From the NCBI RefSeq assembly GCF_014489635.1, contig NZ_CP060828.1, forward strand, positions 3,200,001 to 3,264,000: DNA of 64,000 nucleotides, given 5' to 3'. The translations under genes and the position numbers were made by a program. Below are positions 55,656-63,998 of the stretch, in pieces. The notes under the pieces were generated by a model. It was not told the DNA's origin. It worked only from the letters and a program-made list of their open reading frames with translations, and made no database searches. This DNA comes from Streptomyces roseirectus (lineage in GTDB: Bacteria > Actinomycetota > Actinomycetes > Streptomycetales > Streptomycetaceae). Numbering within the stretch: the stretch's first letter is position 1; each line of letters opens with the position of its first letter.

Positions 55656-55687
55656 ATCTTTTCGGAACGACATCTTTTCGGAACGAC
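55656..55687. repeat. Perfect 16-base direct tandem duplication
   Basis: ATCTTTTCGGAACGAC occurs twice in immediate succession, starting one base past the PPA1309 stop. The second copy runs into the terminator hairpin that follows. Confidence 0.9.
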
Positions 55688-55690
55688 GGT

Positions 55691-55722
55691 GAGGGCGCCC
55701 TTCGTGTCACGAGGGCGCCCTC
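55691..55722. terminator. Hairpin between convergent PPA1309 and PDZ protease genes
   Basis: GAGGGCGCCC and GGGCGCCCTC pair around a 12-base loop. It lies between two convergent genes and likely ends both. Confidence 0.8.
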
Positions 55723-55747
55723 CGTCGTCGTCACCGGGGACCCGGCC

Positions 55748-56845
55748 TCAGCCCTTCGTCGTGCACGTCGGCAGGGCGTCCGTCTTGCCCTCCCGGATGT
55801 CGGCCAGCGCGCCGAGCGCGTCCTTGATGGTGCCGACCTTGATCAGCGTCAGGCCGCTCGGGGTGTCCTTGGCCGCCGCCGCGCAGTTGTCGGCCGGGGT
55901 GAGGAAGTACTGGGCGCCCTTCTCGCGCGCGCCGACCGTCTTCATCTCGATGCCGCCGATGGGGCCGACCTTGCCGTCGTCGTCGATCGTCCCGGTCCCG
56001 GCGACGAACTTCCCGCCCGTCAGGCTGCCCGGGGTGAGCTTGTCGTAGATGCCGAGGGCGAACATCAGACCGGCGCTGGGGCCGCCGACGTCCGCGAGCT
56101 TGATGTCGACCGTGAACGGGAACGTGTGGTCGGTACCGGCCGAGATGCCGACGATGGCCCGCTTCGCGCCGCTGTCGTCCGAGGCCGCCGTCCTGATCCG
56201 GACGTCCTCGGTGGCCGTCGCCGTCCTGCCGGCCTTCTCCGCGGCCGCCTGCTCCTTCGCCGGGACGATCGTGAAGACGACGTTCTCACCGGGCTTGTGC
56301 TTCGTCACCAGCTTCGCGACGTCACCGGGTTCCTCGACGGCCGTCCCGTCCACGGACTTGATGACGTCGCCGGCGTGCAGCCTGCCCTCCGCGGGGGAGC
56401 CCTTCACCACGGTCGACACGATCACCCACGACCGCACCGGGATGCCCAGCTCCTTCAGCGCCGCCACCTTCGCGCTCTCCTGGGACTGGCTGAACTCCTC
56501 GGCGTTCTCCTGGGTGGACTGCTCCTCCGTCTTGCCGTCCGGGTACAGCGTGTCGTGCGGGACGACCTTGTTGTCGTGCGCGAGCCAGCCGTACACCGCC
56601 TCGACGAGGTTCATCCGGTAGTCGGCGCCGGTGACCCGCACGGTCGTCATGTTCAGGTGCCCCGACGCCGGATACGTCTTGCGCCCCGAGATCTGCAGCA
56701 CCGGTTCCCCGCCGTGCTCCCCCAGCGTGTTCACCGTCGGTCCCGGCGACATCTCCGAGTACGGCGCCTTGATCGTCACCCCCAGGCACAGGAGGGCGAT
56801 CAGCATCAGGGTCGAGGCGAGCATCGTCGCGGTGCGGCGTGGCAT
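55748..56845 (-). CDS. PDZ domain Lon-like membrane protease (YlbL type)
   Basis: 365 residues. A single N-terminal signal anchor (TATMLASTLMLIALLCLGVT) tethers an extracytoplasmic PDZ domain (about 140-205, VKGSPAEGRLHAGDVIKSVD) and a C-terminal Lon-type peptidase domain. The catalytic Ser is in VGGPSAGLMFALGIYD and the Lys in GGIEMKTVGAREKGAQYF, giving the Ser-Lys dyad. Related to B. subtilis YlbL. Substrate unknown. Convergent with PPA1309 and divergent from moaE. Confidence 0.92.
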   Translation of the reverse strand: MPRRTATMLASTLMLIALLCLGVTIKAPYSEMSPGPTVNTLGEHGGEPVLQISGRKTYPASGHLNMTTVRVTGADYRMNLVEAVYGWLAHDNKVVPHDTLYPDGKTEEQSTQENAEEFSQSQESAKVAALKELGIPVRSWVIVSTVVKGSPAEGRLHAGDVIKSVDGTAVEEPGDVAKLVTKHKPGENVVFTIVPAKEQAAAEKAGRTATATEDVRIRTAASDDSGAKRAIVGISAGTDHTFPFTVDIKLADVGGPSAGLMFALGIYDKLTPGSLTGGKFVAGTGTIDDDGKVGPIGGIEMKTVGAREKGAQYFLTPADNCAAAAKDTPSGLTLIKVGTIKDALGALADIREGKTDALPTCTTKG

Positions 56846-56901
56846 GTCTCGACAGTACGGGACGGGGGTGAGCGGGGTCGGGGATGGGGGACCATGGGCG
56901 T

Positions 56902-57366
56902 ATGGCTGAAGTTTCCTTTGATCATCCCGGGGAAGCCGGGGCGGACGATCCCGTCAGGCTGATCGCCGTCCGGGACGAGGCGTTGTCGCTGGACGAGGTG
57001 TTCCGGGCCGTGGGGGACGAGGCGGCCGGGGGGATCGCCCTGTTCGTCGGGACGGTGCGCAACCATGACGGCGGGGCGGACGTGGAGGCGTTGGGGTACT
57101 CCTGCCATCCCAGCGCCGAGGACGAGATGCGCCGGGTCGCGGAGAAGGTCGTCGCGGAGTTCCCGGTGCGGGCGCTGGCCGCCGTGCACCGGGTGGGGGA
57201 GCTGAGGGTGGGGGATCTCGCCGTCGTCGTCGCCGTGTCCTGCGCGCACCGGGCCGAGGCGTTCGCCGCCTGCCGCAAGCTCATCGACGACCTCAAGCAC
57301 GAGGTGCCGATCTGGAAGCGGCAGAAGTTCTCCGACGGGACCGAGGAATGGGTCGGCGCCTGCTGA
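56902..57366 (+). CDS. moaE: Molybdopterin synthase catalytic subunit
   Basis: 154 residues. Large subunit that, with thiocarboxylated MoaD, puts sulfur into precursor Z to form molybdopterin. Motifs: GIALFVGTVRNHDGG, LGYSCHPSAEDEMRRVAEKV, AAVHRVGELRVGDLAVVVAV, and the active-site Lys in VPIWKRQKFSDG. Length is as usual. The partner moaD is not adjacent. ATG 56902 opens MAEVSFDHPGEAGADD. Confidence 0.95.
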   Translation: MAEVSFDHPGEAGADDPVRLIAVRDEALSLDEVFRAVGDEAAGGIALFVGTVRNHDGGADVEALGYSCHPSAEDEMRRVAEKVVAEFPVRALAAVHRVGELRVGDLAVVVAVSCAHRAEAFAACRKLIDDLKHEVPIWKRQKFSDGTEEWVGAC

Positions 57367-57474
57367 GGGCTCCGGTTGCGTAACCGGCGGCCCGGCGTGA
57401 GCGTTGTCACTGCGGATGGTTAATCTGCTGATCAGTCAGTTCGCGGTGGCCCGTCTGGGGTCGGGAGGTCGGAC

Positions 57475-57711
57475 ATGGGGGCGCTCGCCTGGTTGGGGAT
57501 CCCGCTGCTCGCGGCGATCGGCGCCGGCGTATGGGGCAGCTGGGCCAACCGCACCCGCAGGACCCGCGGCGACGGCCCCGAACTCGACGGCTACGCGAAA
57601 TTCCGGGCAGCCATGGAACGCCCCCTCCCCCACGAACCCGCGCCCCCCATGCCCGACACCCCCCTCCTGAACGTGGACTTCACCGCCCCCAAACCCCCGG
57701 CCCACACCTGA
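57475..57711 (+). CDS. Small single-span membrane protein
   Basis: 78 residues with an N-terminal helix (ALAWLGIPLLAAIGAGVWGS) followed by a basic cluster RTRRTRG and a Pro-rich tail. The membrane helix runs out-in. No known domain, but a similar short protein after moaE is common in Streptomyces as far as I recall, which supports reality. Confidence 0.65.
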   Translation: MGALAWLGIPLLAAIGAGVWGSWANRTRRTRGDGPELDGYAKFRAAMERPLPHEPAPPMPDTPLLNVDFTAPKPPAHT

Positions 57712-57764
57712 CCCCGCCCACCGAATCCCGCTCAGCAGCCCCCGGCCCCGGGCCGCCGCCCCCT

Positions 57765-57946
57765 CGCACACGCGAGCGCGGGGGGCCTGACACGGTCGTG
57801 CCACCCCGGATCGCACACACGAGCGCGTGGGGAGCCTGCCGGGCCGCGTCGGTCAGCCACACGCGCGAGCGCGCGAGAAGCCTGCGCTGAAGGACTGCGG
57901 AATCACTCCACCGGGGCTCGCGCACACGAGCGCGCTGGGCGCCTTA
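57765..57946. repeat. Four degenerate copies of a 28-base intergenic repeat
   Basis: Consensus CGCACACGAGCGCGTGGGG then GCCTGCC. Copies begin near 57765, 57812, 57857 and 57919, spaced 47, 45 and 62 bases. They lie in the 746-base gap between the small membrane gene and the SDR-like gene, in which I see no gene. The unequal spacing and divergence argue against CRISPR. Confidence 0.6.
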
Positions 57947-58301
57947 CCGGCCGCACCGGGGCCCCTCACCCCTCGTGCAGGTCCGCCGTCACTCGTCGAC
58001 GCCCAGACACCCCGCCCTCGCCTCAGCCCCGGCGCGCTGCCGGTCTCGTCCCGGCCCGTCCCACAGCTCGCTGACCCGCTCCCACTCACACCCCGCCTCA
58101 CCCCCGGACCGGCATCGCCCCACCCCCTCGCAACTCCCCGCCGGACGACGGCCGCGCTGCAGCACACGCACACCTGGACCTCCCGCCCGAGGCCCTGCCC
58201 CCCGCTCGCGGGCCGCACCCAACCCCCGTACCGTCCCCACGCAGCTCCCCCCGGATCGCTTGCCCCACCCACCCCGCCCCTAGCTCCGCCCACCCCGGGG
58301 T

Positions 58302-58376
58302 CCAGGGGCGGAGCCCCTGGTGGGGTTGAAGGGGCGGAGCCCCTGGGGGGGTTGAAGGGGCGGAGCCCCTGGGGGA
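58302..58376. repeat. Three-copy hairpin array, 26-base period (GGGGCGGAGCCCC)
   Basis: GGGGCGGAGCCCC at 58305, 58331 and 58357, each able to form a short hairpin around GGA, with TGG-GGGTTGAA between. Such GGGGCGGAGCCCCTGG units are common Streptomyces intergenic repeats. Here they sit before the stop of the SDR-like gene. Confidence 0.85.
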
Positions 58377-58457
58377 TGGGAAGGGTAGGGGCGGCGGGGG
58401 CGAGGAACCCCCGGCGCTCCGCTCCGCCGCAGCCACCCCCAGCGCACCCCGCCGCGA

Positions 58458-59570
58458 CTACCCCCTCCGCCGCACCTTCCGAGCCCTGCGCACCACAGCC
58501 GCCGCCCCCAGCAATGCGACCGTCGCCCCCGCGGCGCCCGCCGCGGTCGCGTCCTTCCGTCCCAGCCGCCGCCCGGCGACCGTGTGCCGCCCGTCGACCT
58601 CGGCCAGGAGTTCGGCCAGCACCTCCTCGTTGGTCCACCGGGGCCGCCACCCGGCGGCGTGGAGCCGGCTCCCGCTGACCACCCAGGGGTACATGGTGTA
58701 GGCGAGGTCCCCGGCGGGCGACGGCGTGAGCCCGATCCGGTGCAGCCGGGCGGCGGCGCCGAGTGCGACGGCGGACGGCAGCTCCATCCGCCGGATCCCG
58801 CTCAGCTCCTCGACCTCCTCCTGCTCCAGCCACCCGTCACACCCGACGGCCAGCTCCCCCTCGACCTTCTCCAGCACGGCGTACTCCAGGGCCCCGCACA
58901 GATCGTCGACGTGACAGAACTGCCAGGCCGGCCGGGACCCGGCGACGACGAGCAGCCGGGGTGACTCGAAGTACCGGGTGAGCGCGGTGTCGGTGCCCCC
59001 GACGAGCGTGGCCGGCCGCACGACGGTGACATTCAGCCCGGGATGAGCACGGGGCGCCCGCCGAGCGAGCCGTTCGATCTCCAGCAGGTCCCCCACCCCG
59101 GTCGCCTCGGCGGTGGCCCGCAGCTCCGCGTCCTCGGCGAGCGGCAGCTCGTTGTCGGGCAGCGCCCCGTACACCATCGCGGACGTGCAGAGCACGACCC
59201 GCCGCACCCCGGCGGCCGCGGCGGCCGTCAGCACCGTCTGCGTCCCCCGCACGTTGTACGCGGTCCGCGCCGCCGCCTCGGACCCGAGATCGAGGTCCAG
59301 CGCGAGATGGACGACGACGTCGGCCCCGCGCAGCTTCTCCGCGATCGCCGGATCACGCACGTCGAGGATGTGCCACGTCGCGTCGTCGCACTCCCCCCGC
59401 CGCTCGTCGATGGCGACGACCTGCTTGATCTCGTCGGACGCGGCGAGCCGCGCGGTCAGCAGCGCGCCCACGCCCTGCGCCGCGCCGGTCACGGCGACGA
59501 CGGGCCCGCGCGCGGCGGCACCGGTTGAGCGGTTTCGCGCTGCGCGAACCTGCGGATCTGGGGAACTCAC
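58458..59570 (-). CDS. NAD-dependent epimerase/dehydratase-like SDR protein
   Basis: 370 residues from GTG 59570. Extended short-chain dehydrogenase fold: nucleotide loop VVAVTGAAQGVGALLTARLA (a GxxxGxG-like variant), acidic end of beta-2 in VVAIDERRGE, LDVRDPAIAEKLRGADVVVH and TSAMVYGALPDNELPL. The usual YxxxK catalytic pair is not seen where expected; that helix reads VGDLLEIERLARRA, so oxidoreductase chemistry is doubtful. The last 30 residues form a hydrophobic helix (ATAAGAAGATVALLGAAAVV) plus basic tail, a possible membrane anchor. Function unknown. Confidence 0.85.
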   Translation of the reverse strand: MSSPDPQVRAARNRSTGAAARGPVVAVTGAAQGVGALLTARLAASDEIKQVVAIDERRGECDDATWHILDVRDPAIAEKLRGADVVVHLALDLDLGSEAAARTAYNVRGTQTVLTAAAAAGVRRVVLCTSAMVYGALPDNELPLAEDAELRATAEATGVGDLLEIERLARRAPRAHPGLNVTVVRPATLVGGTDTALTRYFESPRLLVVAGSRPAWQFCHVDDLCGALEYAVLEKVEGELAVGCDGWLEQEEVEELSGIRRMELPSAVALGAAARLHRIGLTPSPAGDLAYTMYPWVVSGSRLHAAGWRPRWTNEEVLAELLAEVDGRHTVAGRRLGRKDATAAGAAGATVALLGAAAVVRRARKVRRRG

Positions 59571-59764
59571 CAGGTGTCTCCAGCGGTTGTCATGGCATAC
59601 GGGCGCGGATGACGCGTACGTACCAGGTGGCTCCATCCTGCCGCAGGCCGCGAGTCGGCGAAGCACCGAGGCCCGATCGACCCCGGGTGTCTACGCTGGG
59701 TGGTGTTGCAGGGCAGCCGCGCCGCCGGTCGAGTGACCGGTGGCCTTACCAGCCGAGGAACCCC

Positions 59765-61186
59765 GTGAGTGACACCCCATTCGGATTCGGCCTTCCGCCG
59801 GAGGAGCCGGAGGACGGCGACGGCAAGAAGAAGGACCAGCAGAGCGGCGGTGGTCAGGGACCGGCCAACCCGTTCGGCTTCGGCGGGCTGCCCGGAGGCT
59901 TCGGCGCCCCCGGCGCGGACAACCCGTTCGCGGCGATGTTCGGCTCCATGAACCCCACCGACCTCGGTGCCGCGTTCCAGCAGCTCGGCCAGATGCTGTC
60001 GTACGAGGGCGGCCCGGTGAACTGGGACATGGCCAAGCAGATCGCCCGCCAGACGGTCGCGCAGGGCACGCCGGACGGCGTGAAGGACGCGAGCGTGGGC
60101 CCCACCGAGCGCACCGCGGTCGAGGAGGCCGTCCGCCTGGCGGACCTGTGGCTCGACGACGCGACGTCACTGCCGTCCGGCGCGGGCACCGCCGTCGCGT
60201 GGTCGCGCGCGGAGTGGGTGGAGGCGACGCTCCCGGCGTGGAAGGAGCTGGTCGACCCGGTCGCCGAGCGCGTGGGCGCGGCGATGGGGGACGTCCTGCC
60301 GGAGGAGATGCAGGCCATGGCGGGCCCGCTGATCGGCATGATGCGCTCCATGGGCGGCGCGATGTTCGGCACGCAGATCGGGCAGGCCGTCGGTGTCCTC
60401 GCGGGCGAGGTCGTCGGCTCGACCGACGTCGGCCTGCCGCTGGGCCCGGCCGGAAAGGCCGCGCTGCTGCCGGTGAACATCGAGACGTTCGGCAAGGACC
60501 TGGGCGTCGCGAAGGACGAGGTGCGGCTGTACCTGGCGCTGCGCGAGGCGGCCCACCAGCGCCTGTTCGCACACGTGCCGTGGCTGCGGGCGCACCTGTT
60601 CGGCGCGGTCGACGGCTACGCGCGCGGGATCAAGGTCGACACCGCCAAGCTGGAGGACGTCGTCGGCCAGTTCGACCCGCAGAACCCCGAGCAGCTTCAG
60701 GACGCGCTCCAGCAGGGCATGTTCCAGCCGGAGGACACCCCGGAGCAGAAGGCGGCGCTGGCCCGGCTGGAGACGGCGCTGGCGCTGGTCGAGGGCTGGG
60801 TCGACGCGGTGGTCCACGCGGCCGCCAAGCCCCGTCTGACGTCCGCCGACGCCCTGCGCGAGACGCTGCGCCGCCGCCGGGCGACGGGCGGCCCCGCCGA
60901 GCAGACGTTCGCCACGCTGATCGGCCTGGAGCTGCGCCCGCGCCGCCTGCGCGACGCGTCCCGCCTGTGGGCGTCCCTCACGGACGCGCGCGGTGTCGAC
61001 GGCCGCGACGCCCTGTGGGCCCACCCGGACATGCTCCCCACGGCCACCGACCTCGACGACCCGGACGGCTTCGTCCACCGCGAACAGCTCGACTTCTCCG
61101 AGCTGGACAAGCTCCTCGGCGAGGCCGCGGAGGGCCCGGACCTGAAGAAGAAGCCCACCGACGGCAAGGACGACGACACCGAGTGA
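59765..61186 (+). CDS. DUF2342 zincin-like (predicted zinc-dependent metalloprotease)
   Basis: 473 residues from GTG 59765 (MSDTPFGFGLPPEEPEDGDG). A Gly/Pro/Asn/Phe-rich N-terminal region (residues 15-65, NPFGFGGLPGGFGAPGADNP) precedes the conserved DUF2342/zincin domain: WDMAKQIARQTVAQGTPDGV, LADLWLDDATSLPSG, and a probable active helix in LREAAHQRLFAHVPWLRAHL. C-terminal acidic/Lys tail. Family is described as zincin-like, but activity is not established. Overlaps the Nudix gene by four bases (GTGA), so the two are coupled. Confidence 0.88.
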   Translation: MSDTPFGFGLPPEEPEDGDGKKKDQQSGGGQGPANPFGFGGLPGGFGAPGADNPFAAMFGSMNPTDLGAAFQQLGQMLSYEGGPVNWDMAKQIARQTVAQGTPDGVKDASVGPTERTAVEEAVRLADLWLDDATSLPSGAGTAVAWSRAEWVEATLPAWKELVDPVAERVGAAMGDVLPEEMQAMAGPLIGMMRSMGGAMFGTQIGQAVGVLAGEVVGSTDVGLPLGPAGKAALLPVNIETFGKDLGVAKDEVRLYLALREAAHQRLFAHVPWLRAHLFGAVDGYARGIKVDTAKLEDVVGQFDPQNPEQLQDALQQGMFQPEDTPEQKAALARLETALALVEGWVDAVVHAAAKPRLTSADALRETLRRRRATGGPAEQTFATLIGLELRPRRLRDASRLWASLTDARGVDGRDALWAHPDMLPTATDLDDPDGFVHREQLDFSELDKLLGEAAEGPDLKKKPTDGKDDDTE

Positions 61187-61704
61187 GCCTGCACGACGAC
61201 GCGGCCTCGGTCCTCAAGGGGTACGAGGCCCAGCCGGACCTGCGCGAGACCTACCTCACCCACCTCGCGTCCCACCCCGACGGCATGTGGAAGTCCTGCG
61301 CGGACGGCCACATCACCGCCAGCGCCCTGGTCATCGACCCCACCCGGGGCCGCGTCCTGCTGACCCTGCACAAAAAGCTCCGCATGTGGCTCCAGATGGG
61401 CGGCCACTGCGAACCCGGCGACGACAGCCTGGCCGCCTCTGCCCTCCGCGAGGGTGTGGAGGAGTCGGGCATCGAGGACCTGACGCTCGTACCGGGCGGC
61501 CCGATCCGCCTGGACCGCCACTTGACGCCGTGCGCCTGGCACCTGGACGTGCAGTACGCGGCGCTGGCTGCCCCGAACGCGGTGGAGGCGATCAGCGACG
61601 AGTCACTGGACCTGCGGTGGTTCGCATACGACGAGGTGGCCGAAGTGGCGGACGACTCGGTGGTACGCCTGCTGGAGGAAACGAAGAAGAGGCTGGCCCT
61701 TTAA
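61183..61704 (+). CDS. Nudix hydrolase
   Basis: 173 residues. Nudix box GGHCEPGDDSLAASALREGV followed by EESGIEDL: the GGH and REGVEESG elements match, but the usual first catalytic Glu position is Asp. Flanking ASALVIDPTRGRVLLTLHKK and the C-terminal DLRWFAYDEVAEVADDSV fit the fold. Hydrolyses a nucleoside-diphosphate linked compound; substrate unknown. Cotranscribed with the DUF2342 gene. GTG overlaps its stop. Confidence 0.9.
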   Translation: MSLHDDAASVLKGYEAQPDLRETYLTHLASHPDGMWKSCADGHITASALVIDPTRGRVLLTLHKKLRMWLQMGGHCEPGDDSLAASALREGVEESGIEDLTLVPGGPIRLDRHLTPCAWHLDVQYAALAAPNAVEAISDESLDLRWFAYDEVAEVADDSVVRLLEETKKRLAL

Positions 61705-61725
61705 GAGGGGGTGCGTTGTGTTTGT

Positions 61726-61787
61726 CAGGGGCGCGGGGCTGTATCGATTTGCGGCTCCGCCGCGTGGGCGCGAACAACCACAACGCA
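61726..61787. repeat. Dispersed intergenic repeat, GGGCTGT subtype (second copy)
   Basis: CAGGGGCGCGGGGCTGTATC then GATTTGCGG and CAACCACAACGCACCC. Matches the copy near 7.0 kb. Lies between the Nudix gene and the first AIM24 gene, whose stops face each other. Confidence 0.75.
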
Positions 61788-61829
61788 CCCGCACCCGCCC
61801 GACTGCATCACAGCGCACCCCCGTAGGCG

Positions 61830-62582
61830 CTAATTCCTCCCACTCCCCAGCGAATTCCCGCTGAGCCCCCCACTCCCCATCCCGAACTGCCCGAGCACCC
61901 CGGACGCCCTCAAGTGCTGCGGCGGCAACAACTCACTCGGCTGCACCAGCACATGCCCGGTCCCGGAGAACTGCATCTCCCACCCCTCCCCCGTGGACCC
62001 CCGCCTCCGCCACACGGCAGACGTGGACGTCGGCGCCTGCAACTGCGTCCGCAACGACGTCGACCAGGCGATCACCGCGTCGGAGTCGCAGCAGACGTTG
62101 TTCCCGGGCCCGACCTCCAGCACCAACGGCTCCCCGGACGTCATCACGACGACCTGCCCGTTCCCGGACAGTTCGAGGTTGTACGCCCCGGCGGAGGCGA
62201 CCTCGACGGCACTGTCGATGGCGACGATCCCGACGTTGAGGGACCCGTCGAAGGCGAGCACGGACGACGAGTCGACGGTGATCCCCCGGCCGACGTCCAT
62301 GATGTGCAGGTGCTGCGCGAAGTTCGCGAGGTACACGACCCCGCTCCCCTTGCACCGCATGAGTTCGAGCCGTTCCCCGGTCATCCGCTCGACGTTGCGC
62401 CACCCCCGGTCGCGGTACTGGCTGTCGAACTGGACGTCGCCCTCGAAGGCGACCATGGCCCCCTGGCGCGCGAGGATCGCCCCGCGCCCGCGCGAGACGT
62501 CCGTCTTGAGAAGCTGCGGGTTCTGGAGGGTGTAGCGCTCGGTGGACTCCACCGGGATGTGCGCGAAGAGTGTGCTGTGCAT
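61830..62582 (-). CDS. AIM24 family protein (copy 1)
   Basis: 250 residues, mostly beta-strands. AIM24-type core with the repeated pattern GAILARQGAMVAFEGDVQFD, RLELMRCKGSGVVYLANFAQ and SSVLAFDGSLNVGIVAID. A Gly/Ser tail ends the protein (FGMGSGGLSGNSLGSGRN). A gap of 13 bases separates it from copy 2. The family is named for a yeast mitochondrial protein; bacterial versions are predicted to act with membrane or stress systems (sometimes beside TerD genes), role unproven. Confidence 0.87.
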   Translation of the reverse strand: MHSTLFAHIPVESTERYTLQNPQLLKTDVSRGRGAILARQGAMVAFEGDVQFDSQYRDRGWRNVERMTGERLELMRCKGSGVVYLANFAQHLHIMDVGRGITVDSSSVLAFDGSLNVGIVAIDSAVEVASAGAYNLELSGNGQVVVMTSGEPLVLEVGPGNNVCCDSDAVIAWSTSLRTQLQAPTSTSAVWRRRGSTGEGWEMQFSGTGHVLVQPSELLPPQHLRASGVLGQFGMGSGGLSGNSLGSGRN

Positions 62583-62595
62583 GTCGTGGCTCCCC

Positions 62596-63273
62596 TCAGC
62601 CCCGGATCTTGAATCGGTCGCCGGTGTCCTCGCTGGGCTGGACGACGACGAACCCCTGTCCCTTGAAGCCGACCTGGAAGGCTTCCCCGCTGCCCCGCCC
62701 GATCAGCGCGCCCGCCTTGATGGTCCGCTTGGCCTTCATGTCGAGCCCGTCGGTCCACGCGATGAGCGCGTCGGGGTCGACGTAGGTCTCACGCTCGGCG
62801 CAGTCGAGGGAGATCGGCACGCCCCGGCTGACCAGCGCGACCCATCCGGTGCCCCGCACGACGAGGTTGGTGAGCCCGGACCCGGAGAGCTTGGCGAGCC
62901 CCTTGACGGGCTCGATCCTCAGCTCCAGGGAGGCGTCGCAGGCGAGCAGCGTGGGCCCGTTGACGGAGATCGCCTCGTTGTTCAGGTGGACGACGAGGAC
63001 GTCGCCGCCGTAGTCCGCGAGGTACAGGTCGCCGTCGCCCCGGCACAGCATCAGCCGTCCGCCCTCGCCCGTGACCATCTCCTCGGCGTGGCGCCGCAGG
63101 GTGCCCGGTGCCCCGTCGAACTGGACGTAGCCGTCGTAGGCGATCATCGAGCCGGCCTTGGCGTACAGGTCCTGCCCACTGACCATGGTGACCTTGAGCG
63201 TCTTGGAGCTGTGCACGCTCATCCGGACGCCGGTCGCCGTGTGCTGCTGCGCGTTGAGTGTCTGGAGGTCCAT
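62596..63273 (-). CDS. AIM24 family protein (copy 2)
   Basis: 225 residues from ATG 63273 (MDLQTLNAQQHTATGVRMSV); a GTG at 63285 overlapping the preceding stop is an alternative, and a GAGG lies just before the ATG. AIM24 core: AKAGSMIAYDGYVQFDGAPG, LMLCRGDGDLYLADYGGDVL, GPTLLACDASLELRIE, VSRGVPISLDC. The C-terminus FKGQGFVVVQPSEDTGD aligns with the ends of the other two copies. Middle gene of a three-gene unit. Confidence 0.87.
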   Translation of the reverse strand: MDLQTLNAQQHTATGVRMSVHSSKTLKVTMVSGQDLYAKAGSMIAYDGYVQFDGAPGTLRRHAEEMVTGEGGRLMLCRGDGDLYLADYGGDVLVVHLNNEAISVNGPTLLACDASLELRIEPVKGLAKLSGSGLTNLVVRGTGWVALVSRGVPISLDCAERETYVDPDALIAWTDGLDMKAKRTIKAGALIGRGSGEAFQVGFKGQGFVVVQPSEDTGDRFKIRG

Positions 63274-63281
63274 GTGCTGCC

Positions 63282-63998
63282 TCACACCTCGAAGGGCTGG
63301 ACGACGACGAAGTTGCCGGGGGCGCCCCGGAACTGGAGGTTGACGGCCTCCGCGCTCTGCCGGGCGTACCCGGAGCGGCGCAGGCGCAGCGAGGTCGTGG
63401 TGACCGCCTGCGCGCCCGCGGACCAGGCGATGACGGCGTTGCCGTCGACGTAGGTGGCGGGGCCGACGGGCAGGACGACGGGGATGCCGCGCGTCTTGAC
63501 GACGATCGCGCCGGTGCCGGAGAACAGCATGCTGAACAGGCCGCCGCCGGGCAGTCCCGCGCCCTCGATGCGGCGGACCTCGGTGTCCAGGGCCTCGTCG
63601 AAGGCGAGCACCCCGCGCGCGGAGGTGTAGAGCTGTTCGCCCTGGAGGCGGATCACGAACAGGCGGCTGGCCTCGTCCGCGAGGAAGACCTCGCCGTCGC
63701 CGGAGCAGCGCATCAGGGACATGCCCTGGCCGGTGAGCTGTCCCGTCAGCTTGCCGAGGAGCCCTGAGCCCTTGTGGGCGAAGTCGATGTCGCCCTGGTA
63801 GGCGACCATGCTGCCCTGCTTGGCGAGGATGTTCGCGCCCTTGCTGAGCGTCGCCCGCACCAGCTCCGGGTTCTGCTCCGTCCAGCGGTCACCGACAGGG
63901 GCCTCGGCGTACTTCGTGAGCACGGCGCGGAGGCCGGCTTCGGGGGGTACGGGCGCGAGGGGGGCGACGGCGCCGAAGGGGGCGCCGGGCGGGGTCAT
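63282..63998 (-). CDS. AIM24 family protein (copy 3, may extend beyond window)
   Basis: 238 residues from ATG 63998, two bases from the window end; a start further upstream outside the window is possible. After a Pro/Ala-rich N-terminus it has the same core: ILAKQGSMVAYQGDIDFAHK, MSLMRCSGDGEVFLADEASR, ARGVLAFDEALDTEVRRIEG, VKTRGIPVVLPV, ending FRGAPGNFVVVQPFEV. Transcribed first of the three. Duplication of the family member is evident from these matching blocks. Confidence 0.8.
   Translation of the reverse strand: MTPPGAPFGAVAPLAPVPPEAGLRAVLTKYAEAPVGDRWTEQNPELVRATLSKGANILAKQGSMVAYQGDIDFAHKGSGLLGKLTGQLTGQGMSLMRCSGDGEVFLADEASRLFVIRLQGEQLYTSARGVLAFDEALDTEVRRIEGAGLPGGGLFSMLFSGTGAIVVKTRGIPVVLPVGPATYVDGNAVIAWSAGAQAVTTTSLRLRRSGYARQSAEAVNLQFRGAPGNFVVVQPFEV

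Noticed and set aside
57765..57946. CRISPR array
   Set aside because: Copies are degenerate, spacing is uneven (47, 45, 62 bases), and no cas genes are nearby.
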